64,000 bases of DNA. Origin: Pseudofrankia nepalensis. GTDB lineage: Bacteria; Actinomycetota; Actinomycetes; Frankiales; Frankiaceae. The position numbers and the translations under genes were made by a program. Of the stretch, positions 9,174-17,169 are shown piece by piece. How positions within the stretch are numbered: position 1 is the first letter of the stretch; each line of letters starts with the position of its first letter. The notes under the pieces were generated by a model, which was not told the origin of the DNA, did no database searches, and was given only the letters and a program-made list of their open reading frames with translations. The stretch lies in assembly GCF_016786305.1 (NCBI RefSeq), contig NZ_JADWYV010000014.1; one strand, 5' to 3'.

Positions 9174-10241
9174 TCAGGCGCTCAGGCGGAAGCGCTGGCG
9201 GTACTGCGCGGGCGTCATGGTCAGCCGGCGGCGGAACGACCGGTGCAGGGTTTCCACGGAGCCGAAGCCGCAGCGGGTGGCGACGGCGTCGAGGGTCTGG
9301 TCGGTCTCCTCCAGCAGGCGGCGGGCGGCCTCGACCCGGGCCGCGTCGACGTAGGCGGCCGGTGTCACGCCGCACTGGGCGGCGAAGACCCGGGCGAAGT
9401 GCCGCTCGCTCATCCGCGCCCGCCGGGCCAGCGCGGCCACGGACAGGTCGGCGTCGAGGTTGTCGACGATCCACACCCGCAGCCGCTCCAGCTCGTCGCG
9501 GGCCGGGCCCGGGCCGGACAGTGGGACGCTGAACTGGCTCTGCCCGCCAGGGCGGCGCAGGTACATGACCATCCAGCGGGCGACGGCGAGGGCGAGCGCC
9601 GAGCCGTGGTCGTCGGCCACCATCGCCAGCGCCAGGTCCATCCCGGAGGTGACGCCGGCGCACGTCCAGATCCGGCCGGACCGGATGAAGATCGGGTCGG
9701 GGTCGACGGCGACGCGGGGGAACTCGGCGGCCAGCCGCGGCGCGGTGAACCAGTGGGTGGTCGCGGACCGGCCGTCGAGCAGGCCGGCGGTGGCCAGCAT
9801 GTGCGCGCCGGCGCACACCGAGGCGACCCGGCGGGCGTCGCGGTGCGTCCTGGCCAGCCAGTCGACGACTTGCCGGTCGACGATCGGAGCCGGTCCGTCA
9901 GCGCTCGGTTCCAGCCCACCGGGAATGATCACGGTGTCGCATGGCGGGTCGGTGGCCTCGGCGAACGAGGCGTCGGCGACCAGCTGGACCGAGGCGGTGG
10001 CGCGGATCGGGCCCGCGCGCGGGCCGACCAGCGTCACGCGGTAGCCAACCGAACCCGGACCCTCCGTTCCTGACCCTCCCTCATCGCCGTCGTCGCCCGC
10101 GGTCGCGGCCGTGTCGACATCCGTCTCGAGGCTCGCGGCGAGCAGGCGGGTCGCGGTGGCGAAGACCGACGCGGGGCCGGTCACGTCCAGCAGCTCGACG
10201 CCGTCGAACACGGCGATCACGACGGCGCGGCGGGAGGTCAC
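9174..10241 (-). CDS. GlxA-family transcriptional regulator (DJ-1/PfpI domain plus AraC HTH)
   Basis: An N-terminal DJ-1/PfpI domain (VVIAVFDGVELLDVTGP; nucleophile-elbow-like VCAGAHMLATAG) is followed by two AraC-type helix-turn-helix motifs at the C-terminus (SVAALARRARMSERHFARVF; LDAVATRCGFGSVETLHRSF). Such proteins bind a small ligand and activate neighbouring genes. I chose GTG 10241 (355 residues) because the DJ-1 domain begins directly after it and an inverted repeat lies just upstream. ATG 10304 would add 21 residues without a clear ribosome site. The HD hydrolase downstream is a likely target. Confidence 0.85.
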   Translation of the reverse strand: MTSRRAVVIAVFDGVELLDVTGPASVFATATRLLAASLETDVDTAATAGDDGDEGGSGTEGPGSVGYRVTLVGPRAGPIRATASVQLVADASFAEATDPPCDTVIIPGGLEPSADGPAPIVDRQVVDWLARTHRDARRVASVCAGAHMLATAGLLDGRSATTHWFTAPRLAAEFPRVAVDPDPIFIRSGRIWTCAGVTSGMDLALAMVADDHGSALALAVARWMVMYLRRPGGQSQFSVPLSGPGPARDELERLRVWIVDNLDADLSVAALARRARMSERHFARVFAAQCGVTPAAYVDAARVEAARRLLEETDQTLDAVATRCGFGSVETLHRSFRRRLTMTPAQYRQRFRLSA

Positions 10242-10277
10242 CCACCGAGCATCAGACGACTGGTCCCATGGCGGCAA

Positions 10278-10293
10278 TGACACAGTTCTGTCA
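10278..10293. promoter_or_regulatory. Inverted repeat TGACA-N6-TGTCA upstream of the GlxA-type regulator
   Basis: TGACACAGTTCTGTCA has perfect 5-bp arms around six bases. It lies 37-52 bp upstream of the preferred GTG start of the regulator, where an autoregulatory operator would be expected. If the longer ATG start were used, the repeat would fall inside the coding sequence, so it also bears on start choice. Confidence 0.4.
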
Positions 10294-10414
10294 GAATCTG
10301 CCATCGCCAGGCATCGAACGGCCAGGTGCCGATGACGCCGTTCCTGGAGTCCTTTGTCGCCGACTGATCCCGGTCGCTGGGCGGCCTCGGTGGGTCGACC
10401 GCCCGCCAACCGGG

Positions 10415-11119
10415 TCAGTCGTCGAGGTACCCGCGGCGGACGGCCTCGTCGAGCATGCTGTGGATGTACTCCCACAGCCGGGGCGAACCATCCTCGATGA
10501 CCTCGCGATGGCGCAGGACGTCCGCGCGGGTCACTCCGTGGGGGCGCCAGGTGCTGCCCTGGGTGTGGAAGTTCAGGAGAAGCGGCTGCACCCGGTCGAG
10601 GGCTCGGGCGAACCGCGCCTCGGGCGTCTGGCGCCGCTCGAACTCATCCCACAGGGCGCGCAGGGCCGTGGCCTGCTCGTCCGGCAGCTGCGGGAAGAGG
10701 CGCTCGGCCGCGGCCCGTTCGCGTTCTTCCTGGTCGGCGGCGGCCGCGGAGTCGTAGACGAAGGTGTCCCCGGCGTATACCTCGACGAGGTCGTGGATCA
10801 GCAGCATGCGCAGGACCCGGGCCTCGTCGACCGTGCATGCTGCGTACTCGGCCAGCACGACCGCGAACATCGCCAGGTGCCAGGAGTGCTCGGCGTCGTT
10901 CTCTCGGCGGGAGAGATTCACGAGGTTGCTGCGGCGCAGCACCGACTTGAGTTGGTCGATCTCGATCAGGAACGCGATCTGGCGACTGAGCCGTGGGTCG
11001 GTGACATCCGGTGGGGGAGGCACCGGGCCAGGGGCGCCGGTCGGAGAGAGGGCAGAGTTGCCGAGCTTGCGCGCCGTGGATGGTTCCGGGGCGGACAGTT
11101 CTGATGATGTGCCGGCCAC
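10415..11119 (-). CDS. HD-domain phosphohydrolase, YfbR/HD_3-like
   Basis: Resembles the 5'-deoxynucleotidase/HD_3 family, which removes phosphate from deoxynucleoside monophosphates. Motifs: RRENDAEHSWHLA (H78), LLIHDLVEVYAGD (H109, D110), and a downstream Asp in the FARALDRVQPLL helix, the usual HD metal set. The N-terminal 40 residues are Pro/Ser-rich and unlike the family core. GTG 11119 (234 residues) is preferred because GGGAG precedes it; GTG 11224 is an in-frame alternative adding 35 residues without a visible ribosome site. Confidence 0.8.
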   Translation of the reverse strand: MAGTSSELSAPEPSTARKLGNSALSPTGAPGPVPPPPDVTDPRLSRQIAFLIEIDQLKSVLRRSNLVNLSRRENDAEHSWHLAMFAVVLAEYAACTVDEARVLRMLLIHDLVEVYAGDTFVYDSAAAADQEERERAAAERLFPQLPDEQATALRALWDEFERRQTPEARFARALDRVQPLLLNFHTQGSTWRPHGVTRADVLRHREVIEDGSPRLWEYIHSMLDEAVRRGYLDD

Positions 11120-11823
11120 AGCGCTCCCGTCTCCGTCGTCCGATACTACAGCCGCGGTGATCGTCGGATGGTCTCTGCCTGGGGCGGCGGCCCTTTGTCG
11201 ATCGGCTCGGAGAGCCCCCGCCACGTCGGTTCGAACCTAGCCAGCAGAACTCGGTTACACCGTCGCCGGGTGTCAAGGTCCTCCGGCAGATCTTGCTGGA
11301 GTCGCCCGGGCGCCGATCCGCATGCACATTCGCCGATCATTGGCAGTTGACAAATCCAATCGGGTTGGTCGACTATTGGGATCGTGTCGACGATCGGCTG
11401 CAACGGAGGGCTGACCTCGCGCCGTTGCGTCGACTTCAAGCGCATCTGTAGCGCTCTGTGTTCGAACTGACGACCGGGCGCGTCCGCAGACCCTGAGCTC
11501 TGGGCATCTGGCCGCGAGCCACCCGGCCGCGCCCGCTTCCGCGTGCCTGCCTTGCCGTACCCCCACGCCCAGCCCGTCGTGGTCGGTGCCTGTCATGCCG
11601 CCTGGAAATGGATTTCCGTGCGTTCACGCCTCGCTTGTCGCGCTGCTCGCGCCTTCGTCGTCGCCGCGCTGACCGTGACCGGTGTGGCGAGCGACAGCGG
11701 CGCATCGCGAAGATCCAGGGCCCGTGGCGATCTCCGGCGTCACCGAGACCGGCCAGGCGCCCACAGTCGGACCGGCCACCACGACCACCACACCGCCGAC
11801 CTACCTCGCGAGGAGACCTGCTC
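11120..11823. other. 700-bp intergenic region between divergent genes
   Basis: It separates the HD_3 gene (minus) from the dioxygenase (plus). TTGACA at 11347-11352 followed after 18 bases by GACTAT (11371-11376) could be a plus-strand promoter, but it is about 450 bp from the dioxygenase start. Open frames here lack good starts or conserved motifs. No hairpin or RNA element could be supported. Confidence 0.4.
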
Positions 11824-12750
11824 ATGACCGTCACCGCCGAGCCAGAAGCCGCCGCCGGCGCCGCTCCGACCGAGTCGGCGGCGCCCGATGTGCCGTTCGA
11901 GGTCATTCCGCTCTCTGGCAACCTGGGTGCCGAGATCCTCGGCCTCGACCTGCGCACCCTCGACGACGGCGAGATCGCGGCGATCCGCGCGGCCTGGCTT
12001 CACTACAAGGTGGTCTTCTTCCCGGGCCAGGATCTGACGCCGCGGGAGCACCTCGCCTTCGCCCGTCGCTTCGGCGAGCCGACCGAGGGTCACCCGGTCA
12101 TCCCGGGTCTGGCCGACCAGCCCGAGGTGTTCCAGATCGACTACACCCAGGCCAGGGAACTGGCGGCGGCGTACGGCAAGGTCGGCGACGTGTCGCGCGG
12201 GCTGCACTGGCACACCGACGTCACCTTCGTGAAGCGCCCGCCGCTCGGCTCGATCCTCCGCGCGGTCGAGGTGCCCCGCGCCGGGGGCGACACGCTGTTC
12301 TCCAGCCAGAAGGCCGCCTTCGACGACCTCAGCCCGGCGCTTCAGGAGTTTCTGAGCACGCTGACCGCCGTGCACGACGGCGAGGACCAGTTCAAGATCG
12401 TTCTCGACCTGGTCGGTGAAGGCCGCTGGGAGGGCAAGACCTTCACCAAGCTCGAACCGGTCGAGCACCCGGTCGTGCGCACGCACCCGGAGACCGGAAA
12501 GCGGTCGCTGTTCGTGAACCCGGGCTTCACCTCCCACATCAAGGAGCTGAAGCGCGCCGAGAGCGACGCGCTGCTCGCGTTCCTCTACCAGCACTCGGTG
12601 CGCCCGGAGTTCACGGTGCGCTATCACTGGAAGGCGGGGACCATCGGCTTCTGGGACAACCGCGCGACCCAGCACGCCGTCGTCGGCGACTTCGGCGACG
12701 CGCACCGCGTGATCCAGCGCGTCACGCTGCGAGGCGACGAACCCCGCTGA
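11824..12750 (+). CDS. TauD/TfdA-family Fe(II)/2-oxoglutarate dioxygenase
   Basis: A 308-residue non-heme iron oxygenase. The facial triad is complete: H130 and D132 in HWHTDVTF and the distal H284 in NRATQHAVVGDF. R299 in the terminal RVIQRVTLRG should bind 2-oxoglutarate. Taurine, alkylsulfonate, sulfate-ester or aryloxyacetate substrates are all possible. A Glu/Ala-rich N-terminus of about 25 residues precedes the fold. ATG 11824 has AGGAG (11811-11815) ahead. No sulfonate transporter lies beside it, so the substrate is open. A strong hairpin lies about 180 bp downstream. Confidence 0.88.
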   Translation: MTVTAEPEAAAGAAPTESAAPDVPFEVIPLSGNLGAEILGLDLRTLDDGEIAAIRAAWLHYKVVFFPGQDLTPREHLAFARRFGEPTEGHPVIPGLADQPEVFQIDYTQARELAAAYGKVGDVSRGLHWHTDVTFVKRPPLGSILRAVEVPRAGGDTLFSSQKAAFDDLSPALQEFLSTLTAVHDGEDQFKIVLDLVGEGRWEGKTFTKLEPVEHPVVRTHPETGKRSLFVNPGFTSHIKELKRAESDALLAFLYQHSVRPEFTVRYHWKAGTIGFWDNRATQHAVVGDFGDAHRVIQRVTLRGDEPR

Positions 12751-12847
12751 AGCCTCCGAGCACGCGGCCATCCGGGGCGTCGGACCCAGCCCACGCGGCA
12801 GCGTAGGTCGCGAGGGCGGGCACGCCGAGCGGAGGGCCGGCGCCTAT

Positions 12848-12896
12848 GGGTCTTTGACGAGGGACGGCCGGTGGGTCTTTGACGAGCGACGGCCGG
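12848..12896. repeat. Short tandem repeat, 2 units of 24 bp
   Basis: Two near-identical 24-bp units start at 12848 and 12873 (period 25). Each begins GGGTCTTTGACGAG and ends GACGGCCGG, with one mismatch. The repeat lies between the dioxygenase and the hairpin at 12928. Function unknown. Confidence 0.7.
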
Positions 12897-12927
12897 GCCG
12901 GGTCTTCTGCTGGCGAGGGTGTGTGGG

Positions 12928-12959
12928 TGGACGGTCGTGTCCTGGGACACGACCGTCCA
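12928..12959. terminator. Bidirectional hairpin terminator
   Basis: TGGACGGTCGTGTCC (12928-12942) and GGACACGACCGTCCA (12945-12959) are a perfect 15-bp inverted repeat with a 2-base centre. It lies between two convergent genes: the dioxygenase (plus, ends 12750) and the STAS gene (minus, ends 12972). It sits 12 bp from the latter's stop, so it most likely serves mainly as that gene's terminator. Confidence 0.75.
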
Positions 12960-12971
12960 GCCAACCCGGGC

Positions 12972-13307
12972 TCAGAAACTGCCGACGGCTTCCTTCTCAT
13001 CGTCGTAGACGTCGAAGACGGTGATCAGCTGGGTGAACGTGAGGATGTCGTGGACCTTGGGCGGCAGGTTCAGCAGTTTGACCTGGCCGCCGCGGTTGGT
13101 GGTGGTCGTGTACGAGTGGACGAGTTCCCCGACGCCGGAGCTGTCGACGGTGGTGACACTGGCGCAGTTGAGCAGGAGGTTGCGGGTGCCGTTGTCCATC
13201 TCCTCGCGGACGGCTTCGCGGAGCGCGACATCACCCACACCAATGGTGATCTTGCCGGCCATGTCGAGGATGGTGACGCCGTTCTGCTGGCGACGGGTGA
13301 TCTTCAT
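12972..13307 (-). CDS. STAS-domain anti-sigma-factor antagonist (SpoIIAA/RsbV-like)
   Basis: A 111-residue single STAS domain. VTTVDSSGVGELV carries the serine (S56 or S57) that a partner kinase would phosphorylate to turn the protein off. The full fold length is present, starting at ATG 13307 (MKITRRQQ). The gene starts inside the end of the RsbW-like gene (77-bp overlap, different frame), suggesting coupled expression of kinase and target. No sigma factor gene is adjacent, so the controlled regulon is unknown. Confidence 0.9.
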   Translation of the reverse strand: MKITRRQQNGVTILDMAGKITIGVGDVALREAVREEMDNGTRNLLLNCASVTTVDSSGVGELVHSYTTTTNRGGQVKLLNLPPKVHDILTFTQLITVFDVYDDEKEAVGSF

Positions 13308-13824
13308 GGGTATCAGGTTGTCCTTCCGGTAGGTGTTTCACCAGGACGACGTCGCATCCCGGCGGATGGGTACGGCGGATGACATCCATGACGTCGACGC
13401 AATGGGCGATGAGGACCAGCCCCCGGCCCGACGGCGTGAGGTTCACCTCCCGGTCGGCGGCCACCTCCGGGGTGAACCCCGGACCCTGGTCGCCGATGGT
13501 CACTCTGATCCGGTGGGCGTCTCGTTCGAGGAGCAGGCGCACGGGCAGGTTCGGGTCGAGACGGTTGCCGTGGATCACCGCGTTGGCCACGGCCTCTCGC
13601 ACCGCCAGCCCCAGCCAGTCGGCGTCATCGGAGCCCAGGCCGGATTCCCCGGCCAGCCGGTAGGCCGACCGCTCGGCGATGTCGATACTCGCCAGGACGG
13701 ACCGCAGTTCCATCGGTCGCGCGGCGGTCCCGCTCAGGGGGATCGAGTCCTTTGAAGGCGCCGCGGCGCGGTTACCCGCGCGTCCTCCTTCAGGGGCGCC
13801 ATCGCCTGAGACCCCCCTCGTCAT
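13231..13824 (-). CDS. RsbW-like anti-sigma regulatory factor (HATPase_c, serine kinase)
   Basis: A GHKL-type ATPase, presumed kinase and binding partner of the STAS protein encoded next. The N-box AVREAVANAVIHGN (E77, N81), the G1 box DQGPGF (about 112-117) and the G2 region SGRGL (132-136) are intact. Domain homology ends near HLPEG; the last 30 residues are His/Arg/Pro-rich and overlap the STAS gene. The start is uncertain: ATG 13824 (197 residues) is used; ATG 13713 would also keep the whole domain. The N-terminal 35 residues look disordered. Confidence 0.85.
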   Translation of the reverse strand: MTRGVSGDGAPEGGRAGNRAAAPSKDSIPLSGTAARPMELRSVLASIDIAERSAYRLAGESGLGSDDADWLGLAVREAVANAVIHGNRLDPNLPVRLLLERDAHRIRVTIGDQGPGFTPEVAADREVNLTPSGRGLVLIAHCVDVMDVIRRTHPPGCDVVLVKHLPEGQPDTHEDHPSPAERRHHPRHGRQDHHWCG

Positions 13825-14708
13825 AGTGGGCCCCACGCGGGCCGTGCACCGGCTGGGGATGCCCCCACTCCACCTGTCCATCCATCGCTACATTCTGTAG
13901 TTTCGCTGTTCCTATCTGTTGCCGTGTGGAGGTAGTCCAAACTCGCCGGATGCCGGGGGCGATCTTCTCGTTCGGGATTGCCGCGCACGATGCCGCGTCG
14001 GATCGCCGAAGCCGGATTTTGATCTCGCATGGCCCATGGGCGGCATCGCCCGCACCCGCGGCGTCGATGTGCTCCGAGTAGGTGTTTTGTGGGCTTCGTC
14101 GGGTCTCGGCCTGAGCCGACCGGCGGGCGAAGACGGCAGAGAGCCATCTTCCGATCATGTTCCGCCGCCGAGGCCAACCATGGCGTCGCCCGACGCAACC
14201 TCACAGTCGTGCGGGCCCGCGGGTTCTGCTCCGCGGGCGGAACCAGCACGCCCAGGATCAACGACTGCCAAGGATCGTCGATGGGGCCGACGTTGCCTGA
14301 AGCGGCACTCGCGCGGGCGCCGGGTCGCCGGGGCGGCCAGGAATGGTTGTCAAAACCACGATAAACCTCCCGGTAAAAACCCGCGGAAACGGCGCGGACG
14401 GGCGGGGTCGGAGCGCGAACGAGCACCGGCAGCGAACGCCATGAAAGCCCCGCGCGCAGGCATGCCCGAGTACGGCCACGCAGGTTCGAGACCACTGATA
14501 GTCCGGTAGGCGATGAAACCGCCCTACCACGGTCACGGGAGGCCGAAGGCGAGGTAAGGACCGCGCATCACATTAGCATCGGCGCCGACAGTGACCGAGT
14601 GTTCCTGGCCAAATGCCCCTGAGTCGGGGATCGCTCCTGTCGGTCAGTTCCGATCAGGAGCTGTGCATTTCGATCGCAACAGTCCATCACGAGGGAGGTA
14701 GTAGCGAT
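13825..14708. other. 880-bp region without a supported gene
   Basis: Open frames exist on both strands, but their translations look like random GC-rich sequence, with no recognisable family and no convincing ribosome sites. The stretch at 14340-14420 is somewhat AT-richer than its surroundings. A transposase relic is possible but I cannot show one. The promoter of the secreted-protein gene at 14709 should lie near the right end. Confidence 0.4.
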
Positions 14709-15368
14709 ATGTCCATCTCGGGCGCTTTCCCGAAAGCTGATCACGTCAACGTGGGTTCAGGTCGGAATACTCGACGGCCGATGAGGAGGCCGCTGGCGGC
14801 GGCGGTGACGGCCGCGGTCGCGGCGCTGATGGTCCTGGGGGTCGACGCGCTGCCAGCGCAGGCGGTGGTGACGGGCGTGACCACCAGTGGCTTCGAGGAG
14901 CCGGCCATCGGCACTCCCGTTCAGGAGTTCGGCGGCGGACAGTACCTGGAGGGCTGGGAGGTCTACCCCGGCACGGTCGACGTGGTGGGTCAGGACTACT
15001 GGCAGGCCGCGGACGGCGCCCAGTCGGTCGACCTCAACGGAAGTGGGCCGGGAGGCATCAGCCAGAAATTCGAGGTCGTTCCGAACGAGTGGTACGAGCT
15101 GCGGTTCTCGCTAGCCGGAAACCCGGAAGGCGGGCTGGCGGAGAAGCGGCTCGGAGTTTTTGTCGACGGCGGGTACGAGCTGTATTCCTTCGACACCACG
15201 GGGCACTCCGGGAGCGAGATGGGGTACCGCACCGAGTCCCTTCGCTGGCTCGCGGACGACGCTGACTCCGAGGTGATCTTCAGGAGCTTCTCGCAGGGGC
15301 CGTGGGGACCTGTCATCGACAACGTCAGGTTCTGCGTGACCAGCTGCGAGGACCAGGAAGTCGCCTGA
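14709..15368 (+). CDS. Secreted choice-of-anchor/DUF642-like beta-sandwich protein
   Basis: A 219-residue exported protein. ATG 14709 is set by GGAGGT (14694-14699) upstream. The N-terminus has a basic stretch (RRPMRRP), a hydrophobic core and the cleavage-like site PAQA-VVTG. The mature part matches the choice-of-anchor C/DUF642 galactose-binding-like fold: an N-terminal GFEEP, YLEGWEVYPGTVDVV, SVDLNGSGPGGISQKF, and a C-terminal VIDNVRFC. Such folds bind carbohydrate or wall polymers. No C-terminal sorting signal is present, so it is probably released. A 12-bp hairpin follows the gene. Confidence 0.75.
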   Translation: MSISGAFPKADHVNVGSGRNTRRPMRRPLAAAVTAAVAALMVLGVDALPAQAVVTGVTTSGFEEPAIGTPVQEFGGGQYLEGWEVYPGTVDVVGQDYWQAADGAQSVDLNGSGPGGISQKFEVVPNEWYELRFSLAGNPEGGLAEKRLGVFVDGGYELYSFDTTGHSGSEMGYRTESLRWLADDADSEVIFRSFSQGPWGPVIDNVRFCVTSCEDQEVA

Positions 15369-15405
15369 ACCCCGCTGACGGTACGGCTCACACCGGCCGC
15401 ACTAC

Positions 15406-15437
15406 CGGCCGGCCGGATGGGGGTGTCCGGCCGGCCG
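15406..15437. terminator. Bidirectional hairpin terminator
   Basis: CGGCCGGCCGGA (15406-15417) pairs perfectly with TCCGGCCGGCCG (15426-15437) around an 8-base loop. It lies between the convergent ends of the secreted-protein gene (15368) and the reductase gene (15465), so it can stop transcription from both sides. Confidence 0.75.
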
Positions 15438-15464
15438 CGCACGGGCGGGAATCCTCCCGCGGGC

Positions 15465-16358
15465 TCAGTGGACGCGCCGCAGGAGTTCGAACAGGCTCGC
15501 GAAGCTCTGGTCGCCACGCCCCTGCGCGACACCGCGCTCGAGCAGGGTTCCGAGCGGGCCGAGCAGCGCGGCGTCGATACCGAGATCCTCGCTGACGCGG
15601 ATCAGGCTCATGACCGCGGCCCGGTTCATGCCGACCGGCGAGGCACCGGCTGAATAGTCGCCGGACTCGATTTCCCCCGCCAGCTCGGACATGTACTCGG
15701 TCATACCGCGCAGCCACTGGGCGACCAGAGGCACGAAACGGGACGGCGGGACAGCCGCGGTGTCGAGCAGGGCGAGGCCGTGAAGAAAGCCCGCGAGGGC
15801 CGCGTACCCGCTGTCGAGCAGGGCGAGGTCCCACAGCTCCGCCGCGGCGGGGTCGTGGCCGAGATAGTGGCTGGTCGCCAGGGCGTCCAGCGCGCGCCGG
15901 TGGCGGTCGAACGCGTCCTGGGAGCCGCTGTAGAGAAAGAACGCGCTGGGGGTGGCGACGGACTGGGGAACGGCCATCATCGCCCCGTCCAGGTAGTCCG
16001 CGCCGCGTCCGGCGACCCAGGCCGCCATGTCCCGGGCGTCCCGCGGCGTGCCGGTGGTGAGGTTGACCAGGGTACGTCCCCGCAACGTGGTGCCTCCCGC
16101 GGCCAGTACCTCCTGAACCCCCGCGTAGTCCGCGACACAGACGACGGTCATCGGGCTCGCCGTGATCGCGGCGCCGGGGGTTTCCGCGCGTTCGGCGCCC
16201 AGGGCCACCGGGCCGTCGACCTTCGACGGGGTCCGGTTCCACACCGTCGTCTGGTAGTGGGCGGCAAGAAGCGCCCTGTTCAGCGCGGTCCCCATCCGGC
16301 CGAGGCCGAGAATGGTCACGCGCGGCCGATCGCCGTGGGTCGAGTTCCGAGTGGTCAT
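15465..16358 (-). CDS. NAD(P)-dependent imine-reductase/6PGDH-like oxidoreductase
   Basis: Rossmann-fold reductase (297 residues) of the beta-hydroxyacid dehydrogenase/imine reductase group. The dinucleotide motif GLGRMG (18-23) is followed by VWNRTPSK, whose Arg and Lys favour NADPH. The segment YLDGAMMAVPQ and an all-helical C-terminal domain match imine reductases. The substrate is unknown. The start ATG 16358 lies only 7 bases after a TAGCTT -10 element, implying a leaderless mRNA. The promoter has a MerR-type palindrome shared with the divergent MerR gene. Confidence 0.8.
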   Translation of the reverse strand: MTTRNSTHGDRPRVTILGLGRMGTALNRALLAAHYQTTVWNRTPSKVDGPVALGAERAETPGAAITASPMTVVCVADYAGVQEVLAAGGTTLRGRTLVNLTTGTPRDARDMAAWVAGRGADYLDGAMMAVPQSVATPSAFFLYSGSQDAFDRHRRALDALATSHYLGHDPAAAELWDLALLDSGYAALAGFLHGLALLDTAAVPPSRFVPLVAQWLRGMTEYMSELAGEIESGDYSAGASPVGMNRAAVMSLIRVSEDLGIDAALLGPLGTLLERGVAQGRGDQSFASLFELLRRVH

Positions 16359-16365
16359 GCCGGTC

Positions 16366-16397
16366 AAGCTAAACTCTGACATCGATGTGAGAGTCAA
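16366..16397 (-). promoter_or_regulatory. MerR-type promoter and operator
   Basis: On the minus strand TTGACT (16397-16392) and TAGCTT (16371-16366) are separated by 20 bases, longer than the usual 17. In the spacer lies a 22-bp dyad (16373-16394) with perfect core ACATCGATGT and one mismatch per arm. Over-long spacers with a central dyad are the hallmark of MerR activators, which untwist the DNA. The divergent MerR gene begins at 16418, so the regulator and target share this site. Confidence 0.8.
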
Positions 16398-16417
16398 TGA
16401 ACGGTGGTGCCGGACAC

Positions 16418-16819
16418 ATGAGGATAGGAGAACTCGCCCGGCGGACCGGGACGAGCGAGCGGATGCTTCGTTACTACGGGGAGCAGGGTCTTCTCCGGCC
16501 GGCGCGACGGCAGAGCGGGTACCGCGAGTACCAGGAGACCGACGTCCGTACGGTCCTCAAGATCCGAATGCTTCTCGCCGCGGGCCTCAACACCGTCACG
16601 ATCAGCGAAGTGCTGCCCTGCATGATCGAGGACGGGGGAGTGCTGGTGCCCGCCTGCGAGGAACTGGCACCGGTTCTGGTCGAGGACCGTGACCGCATAA
16701 GCGCCGCCATCGACGACCTGCTGGCCGCCCGCAACGCGCTCGATGCCATGATCTCCGCCGTACGGCGAACGGGCGCGCCGGGCGACAACTGCGAAGCCCT
16801 CTCGCCGCTCGGCAGGTAG
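16418..16819 (+). CDS. MerR-family transcriptional regulator
   Basis: A 133-residue regulator with the N-terminal winged helix of MerR proteins (MRIGELARRTG, MLRYYGEQGLLRP, GYREY), followed by a dimerising coiled helix (about 80-115). Two cysteines flank the region before the long helix (PCMIEDGGVLVPACEEL) and might sense a metal or redox signal, though many drug-binding MerR proteins have similar lengths. ATG 16418 gives the standard family N-terminus; ATG 16397 would add seven residues and overlap the operator. Confidence 0.9.
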   Translation: MRIGELARRTGTSERMLRYYGEQGLLRPARRQSGYREYQETDVRTVLKIRMLLAAGLNTVTISEVLPCMIEDGGVLVPACEELAPVLVEDRDRISAAIDDLLAARNALDAMISAVRRTGAPGDNCEALSPLGR

Positions 16820-17169
16820 GAAAACCTGTCACCTCGGGCCGTGACGTCCATTCTCCTGCCTGGCAAGCGCGGATGACGGCGAGGCCGCCGCCGGCCGCCG
16901 GCCGCGGCCTCGCCCCAGACCAGGCCGGTCGCGTAGATCATCATATCCGGGGCGGCCCACCGCGGACTCGGCGAAAAGCTCCGGCGTCGGCGCGCGGCGG
17001 CTGGACCTGTGCGCGAAGGCGCGGGTCCCGTTGGTGATCTCTAGTGTCGGTGCTCCACCGAGATCGTGAAACGAGTGCACGGCTGGGGTGACTTCCTCAT
17101 CCACGATGTCGGCACGGTCCGGTATGCGGTGTACGCTTCGCGCTGACTGCGGGCGCGGGGGGTCAAGCC
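16820..17169. other. 350-bp intergenic region
   Basis: Between the MerR gene and the RHS-repeat gene. A 91-codon minus-strand frame (16829-17104) lacks a ribosome site and any conserved motif, and I do not call it. No clear hairpin or promoter pair was seen. Confidence 0.4.

Noticed and set aside
11215..11245. GGTTCGAACC, resembling a tRNA T-loop
   Set aside because: The flanking bases do not form the 5-bp T stem, and no acceptor stem, D arm or anticodon arm can be folded on either strand.
11590..11823. Possible leader peptide or SAM-type riboswitch before the dioxygenase
   Set aside because: Short frames show no cysteine cluster of the kind known in sulfur-gene leaders, and I could not trace the conserved riboswitch core.
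13825..14495. Possible transposase relic upstream of the secreted protein
   Set aside because: Frames of about 220 codons are open on both strands, but no DDE or recombinase motif and no terminal inverted repeats were seen.
16829..17104. 91-codon minus-strand frame after the MerR gene
   Set aside because: No ribosome binding site, no family resemblance, Arg/Pro-rich random-looking C-terminus.
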